A stretch of 33,093 nt of DNA from Lachnospiraceae bacterium (GTDB lineage: Bacteria > Bacillota > Clostridia > Lachnospirales > Lachnospiraceae), in NCBI GenBank assembly GCA_017469275.1, contig JAFUGT010000161.1, positions 1-33,093 of the forward strand, given 5' to 3'. This document shows positions 24,813 through 33,092 of the stretch, in pieces. Both the position numbers and the translations under genes were made by a program. Numbering within the stretch: the first letter of the stretch is position 1; every line of letters starts with the position of its first letter. Below the pieces are notes generated by a model. The model made no database searches. It was not told the DNA's origin and worked only from the letters and a program-made list of their open reading frames with translations.

Positions 24813-24849
24813 GTTAATGAACTCTGATTAGTGGTTTTTATTCATTAAC
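24813..24849. promoter_or_regulatory. Inverted repeat upstream of the sulfotransferase gene
   Basis: GTTAATGAA (24813-24821) and TTCATTAAC (24841-24849) are perfect 9-bp inverted arms with a 19-bp spacer. They lie 26 bp before the start codon. It may be an operator for the sulfur genes or a 5' UTR hairpin. No clear promoter is recognised in the 146-bp gap. Confidence 0.4.
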
Positions 24850-24874
24850 AATGTATTCTTAAGAAAAGGTATAT

Positions 24875-26878
24875 ATGATTATGAATTTTGATGGTTTAAA
24901 GTACAGATTGAGCAATTTCCAGCTGGGAGTTTCATTTATACATAACAGTGTTTTTGAGGCAAGAGTTAACGAATACAAGGAGAAATACAGAGGTAAAGTA
25001 TACGATACCAATATAAGACAAAGACTTGATTACTCCTTTATATCTCTATGCAGAGATAAGGTTGTGGAGGAGTATCTGTACAGTGGCAAATATACATTTT
25101 ATCGGATTGGTGTTTTGATCAATCCTTTTCGTTTTGCTCCCAAATCAGCAGTTTTACTTTTCTATCATCCGGATCCGGTAAGGGTGGAACTTCGAGTTAT
25201 GAGCGGCAAGGGTAATTCTATATATACGGATGATATTTCACCTAAGGATTATCATCGTATCTCCATCACAGGTCTTGAGAATGGAAAAAATGAAATCGTC
25301 CTTTCCTTGTATGACAAGGATGGCAATTATCTTATGACCAGATCGGTCTATATAACTCTTAATAATATTAACGATGAAGAAGATAATATGGTGGTAAAGT
25401 CCGAGCTTAAGATGCAGAGTGCCTATCAGCGCATATTTGTAACCGGTGGGAATATGGATCCCTTTGTGATCAATTCTAACGGTTCATTATTCCATGTTAA
25501 CCATTTGGCAGATATGAAGACGGCTTATTATGGAGTGTATCCCTTTGAACCGGGAAGGTTCTTATGGCCTGTGAGAAAGGTCAATGCTCCATCCTTTGCC
25601 AATCCTCATTCTGCTCTTTTTTATGAGATGGATTTTATGGGGCGTATATATAAGACCTATCATTTAAAAAAGGGTATTCATCATTTTGTACAGATGATGC
25701 CTAACGGCAATCTTGTAACATTCAGTAATTCCATGGAAGCCTATGGAGGAATTATCAAAGAAGGTCACATGGAGGATATCATAGTTGAGATTGACCGCAA
25801 TACAGGAAAGACTGTAAGGACGGTATATCTTAAGGATGTTTTCGGAACCCGATTTGCTGATATGGTGGATTGGGTACATGGTAATTCCCTTGAATATAAT
25901 GAAGAAGAGGATACGATGCTTATATGTATGAGAAATATCCATACATTTGCCAAGATAAGATGGTCCACGGGAGAACTGTTATGGTTTTTCTCCATACCGG
26001 AGATGTGGAAGGGCACTGACATTGAGGATAAGTTATTAAAGCCGGTAGGTGATGTGAAATACAACTATCAGGCACATGCTGCCTATGAGATTAAGGATTT
26101 CCGTGGTAATAATAACGGTATTAGATTCTATCTTGTGTATGACAATCATCGTCTTAACAGAAGACCTGTTGATGGACATGAGGAGGACAAACATTCTTAT
26201 ATTAATATATACGCAGTTGATGAGAAGGAAATGACGATACGTCAGGTCAAGAACCTTAAGGTGGATATGTCTATTGTCAGATCTAATGCCAGATATGACG
26301 CAGCCTCTAATCATCTGTTCAACATGGCAGGCTGCGCTTGGAGAGAGATAGAAGGATATCGTGGAAAACTTGAAGAATATGATTATGATACAGAGAAACT
26401 TCTTAACAGATGGTATATAAAGGAAGATTTCTTTTCCGCATATCAGTTTGACTGGAGAAGCGATGATTACTGTAAGCCGTTAGGCGCAATCAAAGGTGCC
26501 TGCTTTGAGTGTGGCGAAGCAGATGAAATGGTACCTCTTACGGATACATTTAACGGATTGGATATGAATGCGCTTATGAGTTTCGATTCGGTTGAAGAAC
26601 TGGAGAAAGTGGATGGACTTAATTTCAAGCGCCCTTTTCTTGAAGAGGGATATCTCTATTTTTTCACAAAGGATCACACCATAGATGCACTCATACTAAA
26701 GGGTGAAAATCATAATTACATGCATGACTATACAGATACCTGGCAGGCAGAGGAAAAACATGAGGCACAGAAGTACCACTGTGTGCTGTCAATTAAGAAT
26801 GTTAAGCCTGACCGTTACGATATATTGATATTGGTAAAGGGAAAGCTTTTTAATACCGGATGTTATTTGAAGATATAA
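24875..26878 (+). CDS. Arylsulfotransferase (ASST) family protein, no signal peptide
   Basis: 667 residues. An N-terminal beta-sandwich (about 80-162, NPFRFAPKSAVLLF onward) matches the Ig-like domain of ASST. The rest is a propeller-like ASST domain. The catalytic residues of E. coli ASST (His252, His356, Arg374, His436) have likely equivalents: His270, His335 (DWVHGNSLEY), Arg353 (CMRNIHTFAKI) and His401. The 335-353 spacing of 18 equals that of 356-374. ASST moves sulfate between phenolic compounds through a sulfo-histidine and does not use PAPS. E. coli-type enzymes are periplasmic, but no signal peptide or membrane helix is seen here. It precedes cysD by 110 bp, beside the sulfate import and activation genes, so a role in sulfur metabolism is inferred. 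Substrate is unknown. AAAAGG precedes the ATG at 5 bases. Confidence 0.8.
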   Translation: MIMNFDGLKYRLSNFQLGVSFIHNSVFEARVNEYKEKYRGKVYDTNIRQRLDYSFISLCRDKVVEEYLYSGKYTFYRIGVLINPFRFAPKSAVLLFYHPDPVRVELRVMSGKGNSIYTDDISPKDYHRISITGLENGKNEIVLSLYDKDGNYLMTRSVYITLNNINDEEDNMVVKSELKMQSAYQRIFVTGGNMDPFVINSNGSLFHVNHLADMKTAYYGVYPFEPGRFLWPVRKVNAPSFANPHSALFYEMDFMGRIYKTYHLKKGIHHFVQMMPNGNLVTFSNSMEAYGGIIKEGHMEDIIVEIDRNTGKTVRTVYLKDVFGTRFADMVDWVHGNSLEYNEEEDTMLICMRNIHTFAKIRWSTGELLWFFSIPEMWKGTDIEDKLLKPVGDVKYNYQAHAAYEIKDFRGNNNGIRFYLVYDNHRLNRRPVDGHEEDKHSYINIYAVDEKEMTIRQVKNLKVDMSIVRSNARYDAASNHLFNMAGCAWREIEGYRGKLEEYDYDTEKLLNRWYIKEDFFSAYQFDWRSDDYCKPLGAIKGACFECGEADEMVPLTDTFNGLDMNALMSFDSVEELEKVDGLNFKRPFLEEGYLYFFTKDHTIDALILKGENHNYMHDYTDTWQAEEKHEAQKYHCVLSIKNVKPDRYDILILVKGKLFNTGCYLKI

Positions 26879-26900
26879 AGTATGGTATATAGAGGAGCCT

Positions 26901-26934
26901 GATACCGTCAGCGAAGAATGAGCGCTAAGGTATC
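26901..26934 (+). other. Hairpin between the sulfotransferase gene and cysD
   Basis: GATACC (26901-26906) pairs with GGTATC (26929-26934). An inner AGCG/CGCT pairing gives a two-part stem with a 9-nt loop. No U-tract follows. It lies 22 bp after the sulfotransferase stop and 54 bp before cysD, so it could be an attenuator, an mRNA 3' end protector or an intergenic repeat copy. Confidence 0.5.
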
Positions 26935-26988
26935 GGCATCCGACTGATGTGAGATTAATAAAAAATATAATATAGAGGAGAAAAAGTA

Positions 26989-27879
26989 ATGGATCATCTA
27001 GACATATTAGAAGCGGAATCCATATATATAATGCGTGAAGTGGCGGCAGAGTGTGAAAAACCTGTAATGCTTTATTCCATAGGAAAAGACAGCTCTGTAA
27101 TGCTTCATTTGGCACTTAAAGCCTTTTATCCTGAGAAACCACCGTTTCCTTTCATGCATATCGATACTACATGGAAGTTTAAGGAAATGATATCATTTCG
27201 TGATAAAGTAGCCAGGGAATATGGACTTGATATGATAGTATATACCAATGAAGAGGGAGTGAAGCAGGGAATCAATCCCTTTGATCACGGTTCGGCATAT
27301 ACGGATATCATGAAGACGCAGGCGTTGCGTCAGGCTCTTGACAAGTATGGATTTACGGCAGCATTTGGTGGCGGCAGAAGAGATGAGGAGAAGTCGAGGG
27401 CGAAAGAGAGAATTTTTTCATTTCGTAACAGCGACCATGGATGGGATCCTAAGAACCAGCGTCCGGAGGTATGGAAGTTATATAACACGCGCATACATAA
27501 AGGAGAGAGTATGCGTGTATTTCCTTTGTCTAATTGGACTGAGAAGGATATATGGCAGTATATTGAGAGGGAGAATATTGAGATTGTACCTCTCTATTTT
27601 GCCAAGGAACGCCCTGTTGTTTTCAGGGATGGAAATATAATCATGGTGGATGATGACAGGATGCGTCTGCTTCCCGGAGAAAAAATTGAGAATAAGATGG
27701 TTAGATTCAGAACCCTTGGATGTTACCCGCTTACAGGTGGAATCGAATCAAATGCCGATACCTTGCCTGCCATTATAGAGGAGACGCTTTCGGCAGTTTC
27801 GTCTGAGCGAACCAGCAGGGTTATAGATCACGAGGAGGCGGGAAGCATGGAGAGACGAAAGAGAGAGGGGTATTTTTAG
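26989..27879 (+). CDS. cysD: Sulfate adenylyltransferase subunit 2
   Basis: 296 residues, normal for CysD. It belongs to the PP-loop ATP pyrophosphatase family: [17 protein letters not shown] near residue 27 is the ATP-binding loop. Other conserved stretches are [30 protein letters not shown], and [16 protein letters not shown]. With the GTPase subunit CysN it makes APS from ATP and sulfate, in the cytosol. GAGGAG precedes the start. The stop abuts the ATG of cysN-cysC with no gap, implying coupled translation and fixed stoichiometry. The heterodimeric CysDN type is typical of Proteobacteria and Bacteroidetes and less usual in Firmicutes, many of which use the single-subunit Sat. Confidence 0.96.
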   Translation: MDHLDILEAESIYIMREVAAECEKPVMLYSIGKDSSVMLHLALKAFYPEKPPFPFMHIDTTWKFKEMISFRDKVAREYGLDMIVYTNEEGVKQGINPFDHGSAYTDIMKTQALRQALDKYGFTAAFGGGRRDEEKSRAKERIFSFRNSDHGWDPKNQRPEVWKLYNTRIHKGESMRVFPLSNWTEKDIWQYIERENIEIVPLYFAKERPVVFRDGNIIMVDDDRMRLLPGEKIENKMVRFRTLGCYPLTGGIESNADTLPAIIEETLSAVSSERTSRVIDHEEAGSMERRKREGYF

Positions 27880-29709
27880 ATGAATTCAATGCTAAAATTC
27901 ATTACCTGTGGAAGTGTTGATGACGGAAAATCTACGCTGATCGGGCATATGTTATATGATGCAAAACTTATATTTGCCGACCAGGAAAAAGCCCTTTTGT
28001 TAGACAGTCGTGTAGGCAGCAGGAACGGAATGATAGATTATTCCCTTCTGTTAGATGGTCTTATGTCGGAGCGTGAGCAGGGAATTACAATAGATGTGGC
28101 GTATCGTTTCTTTACAACAGATAAAAGAAGTTTCATAGTTGCGGATACTCCCGGACATGAAGAATACACCAGAAACATGGCAGTGGGTGCGTCCTTTGCG
28201 GATCTGGCGGTCATACTTGTGGATGCCACTAAAGGAGTTCTTATTCAAACCAAGAGACATACAAGGATATGTGCTCTTATGGGTATAAGGCATATAGTCT
28301 TTGCTGTCAATAAGATGGATATTATAGAATATGATAAAAGAAGATTTGAAGAGATAGAACTACAGATCAAAAAACTTGCGTTGGAGTTTGATTTTCAGAG
28401 TATGTATATTATTCCTGTTTCGGCAACGGAAGGGGATATGTTGACTGACAGCTCCACTAATATGTCATGGTTTAAGGGAGAAACCTTGCTTTCTTATCTG
28501 GAAAATGTTGATGTGACGGAAAAGATAGATGAGAACAGTGGTTTTTATATGCCGGTACAGAGAGTGTGCAGACCTGACAGGACGTTCCGTGGTTTTCAGG
28601 GACAGATCGAGTCGGGCAAAATCAGTGTGGGTGACGAGATCGGTGTCCTGCCAAGTGGAGAAAATGCCAAAATTGCTTCTCTTCTTGCAGGAGATAAAGA
28701 GGTAGATAAAGCATCTAGGGGACAGGCGGTCACTATATGTCTTGATAGAGAGGTGGATGTATCAAGGGGTTGTGTATTATACAAGGATGTGTCCCTTGCG
28801 GTGGGGAGTCTCTTTGATGTCTCTTTACTTTGGATGGATGATGATAAGCTTATTGAAGGAAAGAATTATTATCTCAAATTGGGTACTAAGATTGTTCCTG
28901 CAACAGTGATGAAGATAAAGTATAAGATTGATGTCAATTCCGGAGAGCATATTCCCGCTGAAGGTATATTCAAGAATGAGATTGCCAGATGTGAGATTTC
29001 GACCGGTGCACCAATAGTATTTGACAAGTTCAAAACTAATAAGGAATTGGGCTCATTTATACTGGTTGACAGAGTGACCAATATGACTTCGGCTTGTGGA
29101 ATCGTAAGGCACAAACTTAGAAGAGATGACAATATTATTGCTTATGATATGGACATAACCAGGGAAAGCAGAAGCGCACAGATGGGACAGCAGCCATTTA
29201 CCCTTTGGTTTACAGGTCTTTCCGGCTCTGGCAAATCGACTATTGCCAATGCAGTCGAAAAGCGGTTGTTTTCGATGAATAAATATACAATGTCTTTAGA
29301 TGGAGACAATATTAGAAAAGGTCTTAATAAGAACTTAGGATTTAAGGAGAAGGACAGGATAGAGAATATCAGGCGTATAGCAGAGGTGTCAAAATTGATG
29401 AACGATGCGGGACTTATCGTGCTTACATCATTTATATCCCCGTATGCGGCTGACAGAGAAAATGCCAAAGCTATTATCGGTAATGATAATTTCTATGAAA
29501 TATATATAAGCACCTCTTTGGAGGAATGTGAGAGAAGAGATGTAAAAGGTCTCTATAAAAAGGCTAGGAATGGGGAGATCCCGAATTTCACAGGGGTATC
29601 AAGTGAATACGAAATTCCGGATGCTCCGGCACTTGTAATTGACACTGAAAGCATAGATGTGGACAAGGCCTGTGAAATGATAATTGATCTTATCAAGGAT
29701 AAACTGTGA
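27880..29709 (+). CDS. cysNC: Sulfate adenylyltransferase subunit 1 / APS kinase fusion
   Basis: 609 residues. The N-terminal part is the CysN GTPase: G1 GSVDDGKST (11-19), G3 DTPGH (89-93), G4 NKMD (144-147), then EF-Tu-like beta domains. From about 435 follows APS kinase: Walker A GLSGSGKST near 445, LDGDNIRKGLN, ENIRRIAEV and SFISPY. Both active sites look complete. The fusion takes sulfate to APS (with CysD) and phosphorylates APS to PAPS, so it resembles NodQ/CysNC of other bacteria. The start codon immediately follows the cysD stop. PAPS could feed assimilation or sulfotransfer; no PAPS or APS reductase gene is seen in the window. cysA starts 20 bp downstream. Confidence 0.95.
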   Translation: MNSMLKFITCGSVDDGKSTLIGHMLYDAKLIFADQEKALLLDSRVGSRNGMIDYSLLLDGLMSEREQGITIDVAYRFFTTDKRSFIVADTPGHEEYTRNMAVGASFADLAVILVDATKGVLIQTKRHTRICALMGIRHIVFAVNKMDIIEYDKRRFEEIELQIKKLALEFDFQSMYIIPVSATEGDMLTDSSTNMSWFKGETLLSYLENVDVTEKIDENSGFYMPVQRVCRPDRTFRGFQGQIESGKISVGDEIGVLPSGENAKIASLLAGDKEVDKASRGQAVTICLDREVDVSRGCVLYKDVSLAVGSLFDVSLLWMDDDKLIEGKNYYLKLGTKIVPATVMKIKYKIDVNSGEHIPAEGIFKNEIARCEISTGAPIVFDKFKTNKELGSFILVDRVTNMTSACGIVRHKLRRDDNIIAYDMDITRESRSAQMGQQPFTLWFTGLSGSGKSTIANAVEKRLFSMNKYTMSLDGDNIRKGLNKNLGFKEKDRIENIRRIAEVSKLMNDAGLIVLTSFISPYAADRENAKAIIGNDNFYEIYISTSLEECERRDVKGLYKKARNGEIPNFTGVSSEYEIPDAPALVIDTESIDVDKACEMIIDLIKDKL

Positions 29710-29729
29710 AAATTAGTGGAGAGAGAAAA

Positions 29730-30797
29730 ATGTATGTTGAGATGAAAAATATCAGCAAATCCTTTGGCGATTTTAAGGCTTGTGATAATGTAAGTTTTGG
29801 AATTGAGCAGGGAAAACTGGTTGCACTTTTAGGTCCAAGTGGCAGCGGGAAGACCACTATTCTCAGAATGATTGCCGGATTAGAGTGGCAGGATGAAGGA
29901 GACATTATGATTGACGGAAAGGTCGTCAATGATGTACCCGGTAAGGAAAGGGAGATTGGCTTTGTCTTTCAGAATTATGCGTTGTTTCGATATATGAATG
30001 TATATGACAATATTGCATATGGATTAAAGGTTAAGAAGGTGCCGTCAAAAGAGATAAAAGAGACGGTGACAGAGCTTATAGAACTTGTGGGGCTTACAGG
30101 TTTTGAAAAAAGATATCCTGCACAGTTATCAGGTGGGCAGCGTCAGAGGGTTGCTTTTGCCAGAGCGCTGGCACTTAAACCCAAACTGCTGTTGCTGGAT
30201 GAACCCTTTGCGGCAATTGACGCAAAAGTGCGCAAGGAACTTAGAAACTGGCTTAAGGATATGATAAGCCGGGTGGGGATAACAAGTATATTTGTTACCC
30301 ATGATCAGGACGAAGCCGTTGAGGTGGCTGATGATATATTGATAATAAATGAGGGCAGACTTGAACAGATGGGTAAACCCTTAGAGATATATAAAAAGCC
30401 GGCTACACCTTTTGTTGCGCAGTTCATCGGTTCCTCAATTGTACTTGATAAGTTTGAAGGGTTTAAGGGTTTTGAAGATATCAATGATAAATCTCAAGTG
30501 GTCATAAGGCCTGAATTTGTTGAAGCATTTAAGGGTGATAATACGAGATTCCAGAAACTCATTGCTGCGGCAGAAAAAGGGACGGTTAAGAACATTCAGT
30601 TCCGTGGGAATTGCCTTGAGATTTCCTTAGATGTCAACGGAGTAACGCTTACCACCAACAGGTCCCTGGAGAGAAGACCGGTGAAGGCGGGAGATGAGAT
30701 GTATGTGCTGATATATCGTATATATGTGCTTACCGGAGAAGATACGGTGGTGAGGAAGAATGTGTTGCTCAAAGATGTTAATGTGGAAATGTTGTGA
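29730..30797 (+). CDS. cysA: Sulfate/thiosulfate ABC transporter ATP-binding protein
   Basis: 355 residues from the ATG at 29730 (GGAGAG upstream). An in-frame GTG at 29706 overlaps the cysNC stop and is less likely. Walker A is GPSGSGKTT, the Q-loop VFQNYALFRYMNVYDNIAYG is typical of CysA, the signature is LSGGQRQRVAFARAL, Walker B is LLLLDEPFAAID, and the H-loop is VTHDQDEA. The C-terminal part (about 235-355) is a TOBE-like regulatory domain. It powers sulfate uptake with CysT and the lipoprotein encoded next. The fit to CysA over other importer ATPases comes from the Q-loop wording and the neighbours. cysW is not in the window. Confidence 0.95.
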   Translation: MYVEMKNISKSFGDFKACDNVSFGIEQGKLVALLGPSGSGKTTILRMIAGLEWQDEGDIMIDGKVVNDVPGKEREIGFVFQNYALFRYMNVYDNIAYGLKVKKVPSKEIKETVTELIELVGLTGFEKRYPAQLSGGQRQRVAFARALALKPKLLLLDEPFAAIDAKVRKELRNWLKDMISRVGITSIFVTHDQDEAVEVADDILIINEGRLEQMGKPLEIYKKPATPFVAQFIGSSIVLDKFEGFKGFEDINDKSQVVIRPEFVEAFKGDNTRFQKLIAAAEKGTVKNIQFRGNCLEISLDVNGVTLTTNRSLERRPVKAGDEMYVLIYRIYVLTGEDTVVRKNVLLKDVNVEML

Positions 30798-30829
30798 TTA
30801 AAAATATAAAAGAATGAAAGGAAGAAGAA

Positions 30830-31909
30830 ATGAGAAAGAAAATTAGAAGATTGATAGGGATAGCTGCAATGTCAACGTTAGTTGTGGGTATGGTTACCGG
30901 ATGTGGAGGCGAGAATTCGGAAGGCCCGGCGGATGGTTATGTTATTGAGATGACAAATGTATCCTATGATCCCACTAGAGAATTATATGCAAATTATAAT
31001 GAGGTTTTTAAGGCTCATTGGAAGGAGGAGACCGGTCAGGATGTGGAGATAACCCAGTCTCACGGTGGTTCAAGTAAGCAGGCATTAGAGGTTGCCAATG
31101 GCTTAGAGGCGGATGTGGTAACATTGGCGTTAGAAGGTGATGTGGATGTTGTGGCAGATGCAGGGCTCATTGAACCGGGTTATACTTCTGAGTTTGAACA
31201 TGCCAGTTCCCCGTATACTTCCACTATAGTATTCCTTGTCAGAAAGGATAATCCTAAGAATATCAAGGATTGGGATGATCTTACCAAGGATGGTATAGGT
31301 GTTATAACACCAAGCCCTAAGACTTCCGGTGGCGCAAGATGGAATTATCTTGCGGCATGGTATTTCTTTGAAAAGCAAGGGATGAGCGAAGATCAGATTA
31401 TAGAGAATATCACGAAATTATATAAGAATGTATTGGTACTCGATTCAGGAGCGAGAGGTTCGACTACCACATTTACAGAGAATAAGCAGGGCGATGTGCT
31501 GATTGCGTGGGAAAATGAAGCTTTCCTTTCGATGAAGGAATCACCGGGAGAATACGAGATTGTTGTTCCGTCAGTCTCTATATTGTGCCAACCTACCGTC
31601 GCAGTTGTGGATGAGATAGTAGATGAGAGAGGAACCAGGGAGGTTGCCACAGAATATCTGTCATATCTGTATTCAGAAGAAGCGCAGCGTGTTGAGGCAG
31701 AGAATTATTATCGTCCTTCCGCTGAGAATATAACAGCGGAATTTGCCATGGATACGTCTGATAATGTTATTACGGAAGTTCCGGAGGATGGCAAATGGAT
31801 AATAACCAATATTGAGATGACTGATATCGAGCATTTTGGAGGATGGCCTGAAGCCTTAGAAAAGCATTTTAATGATGGGGCATTATTTGACCAGATATAT
31901 GAGAATTAA
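30830..31909 (+). CDS. sbp: Sulfate-binding lipoprotein
   Basis: 359 residues. A lipoprotein signal with lipobox MVTGC puts the acylated Cys at 25, so the mature protein is anchored outside the membrane. The family motifs VSYDPTRELY, QSHGGSSKQA and the region DVVTLALEGDVD are those of sulfate-binding proteins (Sbp/CysP). WNYLAAWYF and DSGARGSTTTF belong to the ligand-binding cleft. The protein presents sulfate, or thiosulfate, to CysT/CysW/CysA. Sbp and CysP cannot be separated by eye. The gene is 32 bp after cysA, has GAAAGGAAG upstream, and is followed by a strong hairpin before cysT. Confidence 0.95.
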   Translation: MRKKIRRLIGIAAMSTLVVGMVTGCGGENSEGPADGYVIEMTNVSYDPTRELYANYNEVFKAHWKEETGQDVEITQSHGGSSKQALEVANGLEADVVTLALEGDVDVVADAGLIEPGYTSEFEHASSPYTSTIVFLVRKDNPKNIKDWDDLTKDGIGVITPSPKTSGGARWNYLAAWYFFEKQGMSEDQIIENITKLYKNVLVLDSGARGSTTTFTENKQGDVLIAWENEAFLSMKESPGEYEIVVPSVSILCQPTVAVVDEIVDERGTREVATEYLSYLYSEEAQRVEAENYYRPSAENITAEFAMDTSDNVITEVPEDGKWIITNIEMTDIEHFGGWPEALEKHFNDGALFDQIYEN

Positions 31910-31925
31910 CAGTTTGTCAATGATT

Positions 31926-31959
31926 GCGAAACTCTGTGGAACCATACACGGAGTTTCGC
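31926..31959 (+). other. Strong hairpin between sbp and cysT (GCGAAA family)
   Basis: GCGAAACTCTGTG (31926-31938) and CACGGAGTTTCGC (31947-31959) form a 13-bp stem with one T-G wobble and an 8-nt loop. No U-tract follows. It is 17 bp after the sbp stop. In a transporter operon such a structure could protect the binding-protein mRNA or reduce read-through to the permease; this is inferred. Confidence 0.75.
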
Positions 31960-31993
31960 TAATTTACGGTTATGAAGAAAAAGAGGTAGTTTG

Positions 31994-32833
31994 ATGAAAA
32001 GAAGATCAGGAAAAAGAATAATTCCCGGCTTTGGACTCTCCTTAGGAGTGACCCTTGCATATCTTGGAATAATAGTAATCATCCCGCTATGCGCTCTTGT
32101 TGTATTTACCGCGGGAATATCACCTGCAGATTTTATTGAGACTGTGACCAGACCGAGAGTTTTAGCAAGCTATGGCGTGAGTTTTCTTACAGCGTTGATT
32201 GCGGCTTTAATAGATGCCGTTATGGGGGTTATAATTGCATGGGTATTAGTGAGATATGAATTTCCCGGCAAAAAGATAATGAATGGAATAATTGAATTAC
32301 CCTTTGCCTTGCCAACGGCTGTCGCAGGAATTGCTCTTACTCATCTTACTACGGATAATGGCTGGATAGGGAAGATATTTCATGATCTTTTTGGAATAGA
32401 TATCGCTTATACAAAAGTGGGAATAACCGTAGCGCTAATATTTATAGGCATTCCCTTTGTTGTGAGAAGTGTCGAACCGGTCTTGGAAAAAATGGATAAG
32501 AGTTATGAAGAAGCGGCAGATATGTTGGGAGCAGGGAGAGGAAGAATATTCGTAAGTATAATTCTTCCGGAGATTGCACCGGCGCTTTTCTCGGGTTTTG
32601 CCCTTTCTTTTGCCAGAGGTTTAGGCGAATATGGAAGTGTGGTCTTTATTGCCGGGAATAAGCCCTATGAGACAGAAATCGTTCCTCTTATGATATTGTC
32701 CCAGTTACAGGAGTATGATTATGTCAGCGCCACTTCCATTGCGCTTGTAATGCTTGCTACTGCATTTATAATTCTTCTGTTAAACTCTTATATCATAAGC
32801 AGAAGTTCCAGAATCACAGGAAATGCCGCTTAA
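31994..32833 (+). CDS. cysT: Sulfate ABC transporter permease, CysT/CysU type
   Basis: 279 residues from the ATG at 31994, with AAGAGGT 6 bases upstream; a TTG at 31991 precedes it directly. Hydrophobic helices alternate with short loops (first about 18-38, last about 248-268), giving about six membrane segments. The EAA loop is EEAADMLGAGRGRIF followed by ILPE, the contact site for CysA. The sequence ELPFALPTAVAGIALT is typical of CysT. It forms the pore together with CysW, which would be expected next but is not in the window; the following 260 bp hold repeats and no gene. A complete length and intact motifs suggest a functional protein. Confidence 0.94.
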   Translation: MKRRSGKRIIPGFGLSLGVTLAYLGIIVIIPLCALVVFTAGISPADFIETVTRPRVLASYGVSFLTALIAALIDAVMGVIIAWVLVRYEFPGKKIMNGIIELPFALPTAVAGIALTHLTTDNGWIGKIFHDLFGIDIAYTKVGITVALIFIGIPFVVRSVEPVLEKMDKSYEEAADMLGAGRGRIFVSIILPEIAPALFSGFALSFARGLGEYGSVVFIAGNKPYETEIVPLMILSQLQEYDYVSATSIALVMLATAFIILLLNSYIISRSSRITGNAA

Positions 32834-32941
32834 GAGTGCCTGATAGGTAATTGCGAAACACATCAATACAGTTGATTGCCTTGAATATGCTTTTCGCAAT
32901 TACCTAAGAGTATATGATAGGCGTTTGCGAAACGCTCAAAT
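32831..32941 (+). repeat. Tandem GCGAAA palindromic repeats after cysT
   Basis: Two related 37-bp units (32831-32867 and 32905-32941) share TAAGAGT, TGATAGG and TTGCGAAAC, about 27 of 37 positions. The first forms a perfect 15-bp stem, TAGGTAATTGCGAAA (32844-32858) with TTTCGCAATTACCTA (32892-32906). The second is a hairpin GCGTTT-GCG-AAACGC (32921-32935). The first unit includes the cysT stop codon. The same core occurs after sbp. Confidence 0.8.
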
Positions 32942-32954
32942 GATGGATATCCTG

Positions 32955-33092
32955 TTGTGCATATTATACAGATTCCATAAACAGACCCTTTGCGACCGTC
33001 GGTACTTATGCACCGTATTTTGGTGCATTAGTACCGCTACGTGAGCAACGGAGTGAGAACGTGTCTGTGTTGGAACTGCATAATATGCACAA
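32955..33092. repeat. 139-bp nested palindromic element at the window edge
   Basis: Outer arms: TTGTGCATATTAT onward (32955-32986) and its near-complement ending in ATAATATGCACAA (33063-33092), with a few mismatches and two 1-base bulges. Inner arms: CGGTACTTATGCACC (33000-33014) and GGTGCATTAGTACCG (33022-33036), one mismatch, 7-nt loop. No reading frame is inside. It may be a MITE-like element, a processed RNA or a transcription end signal; it could be cut by the window edge. Confidence 0.7.
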
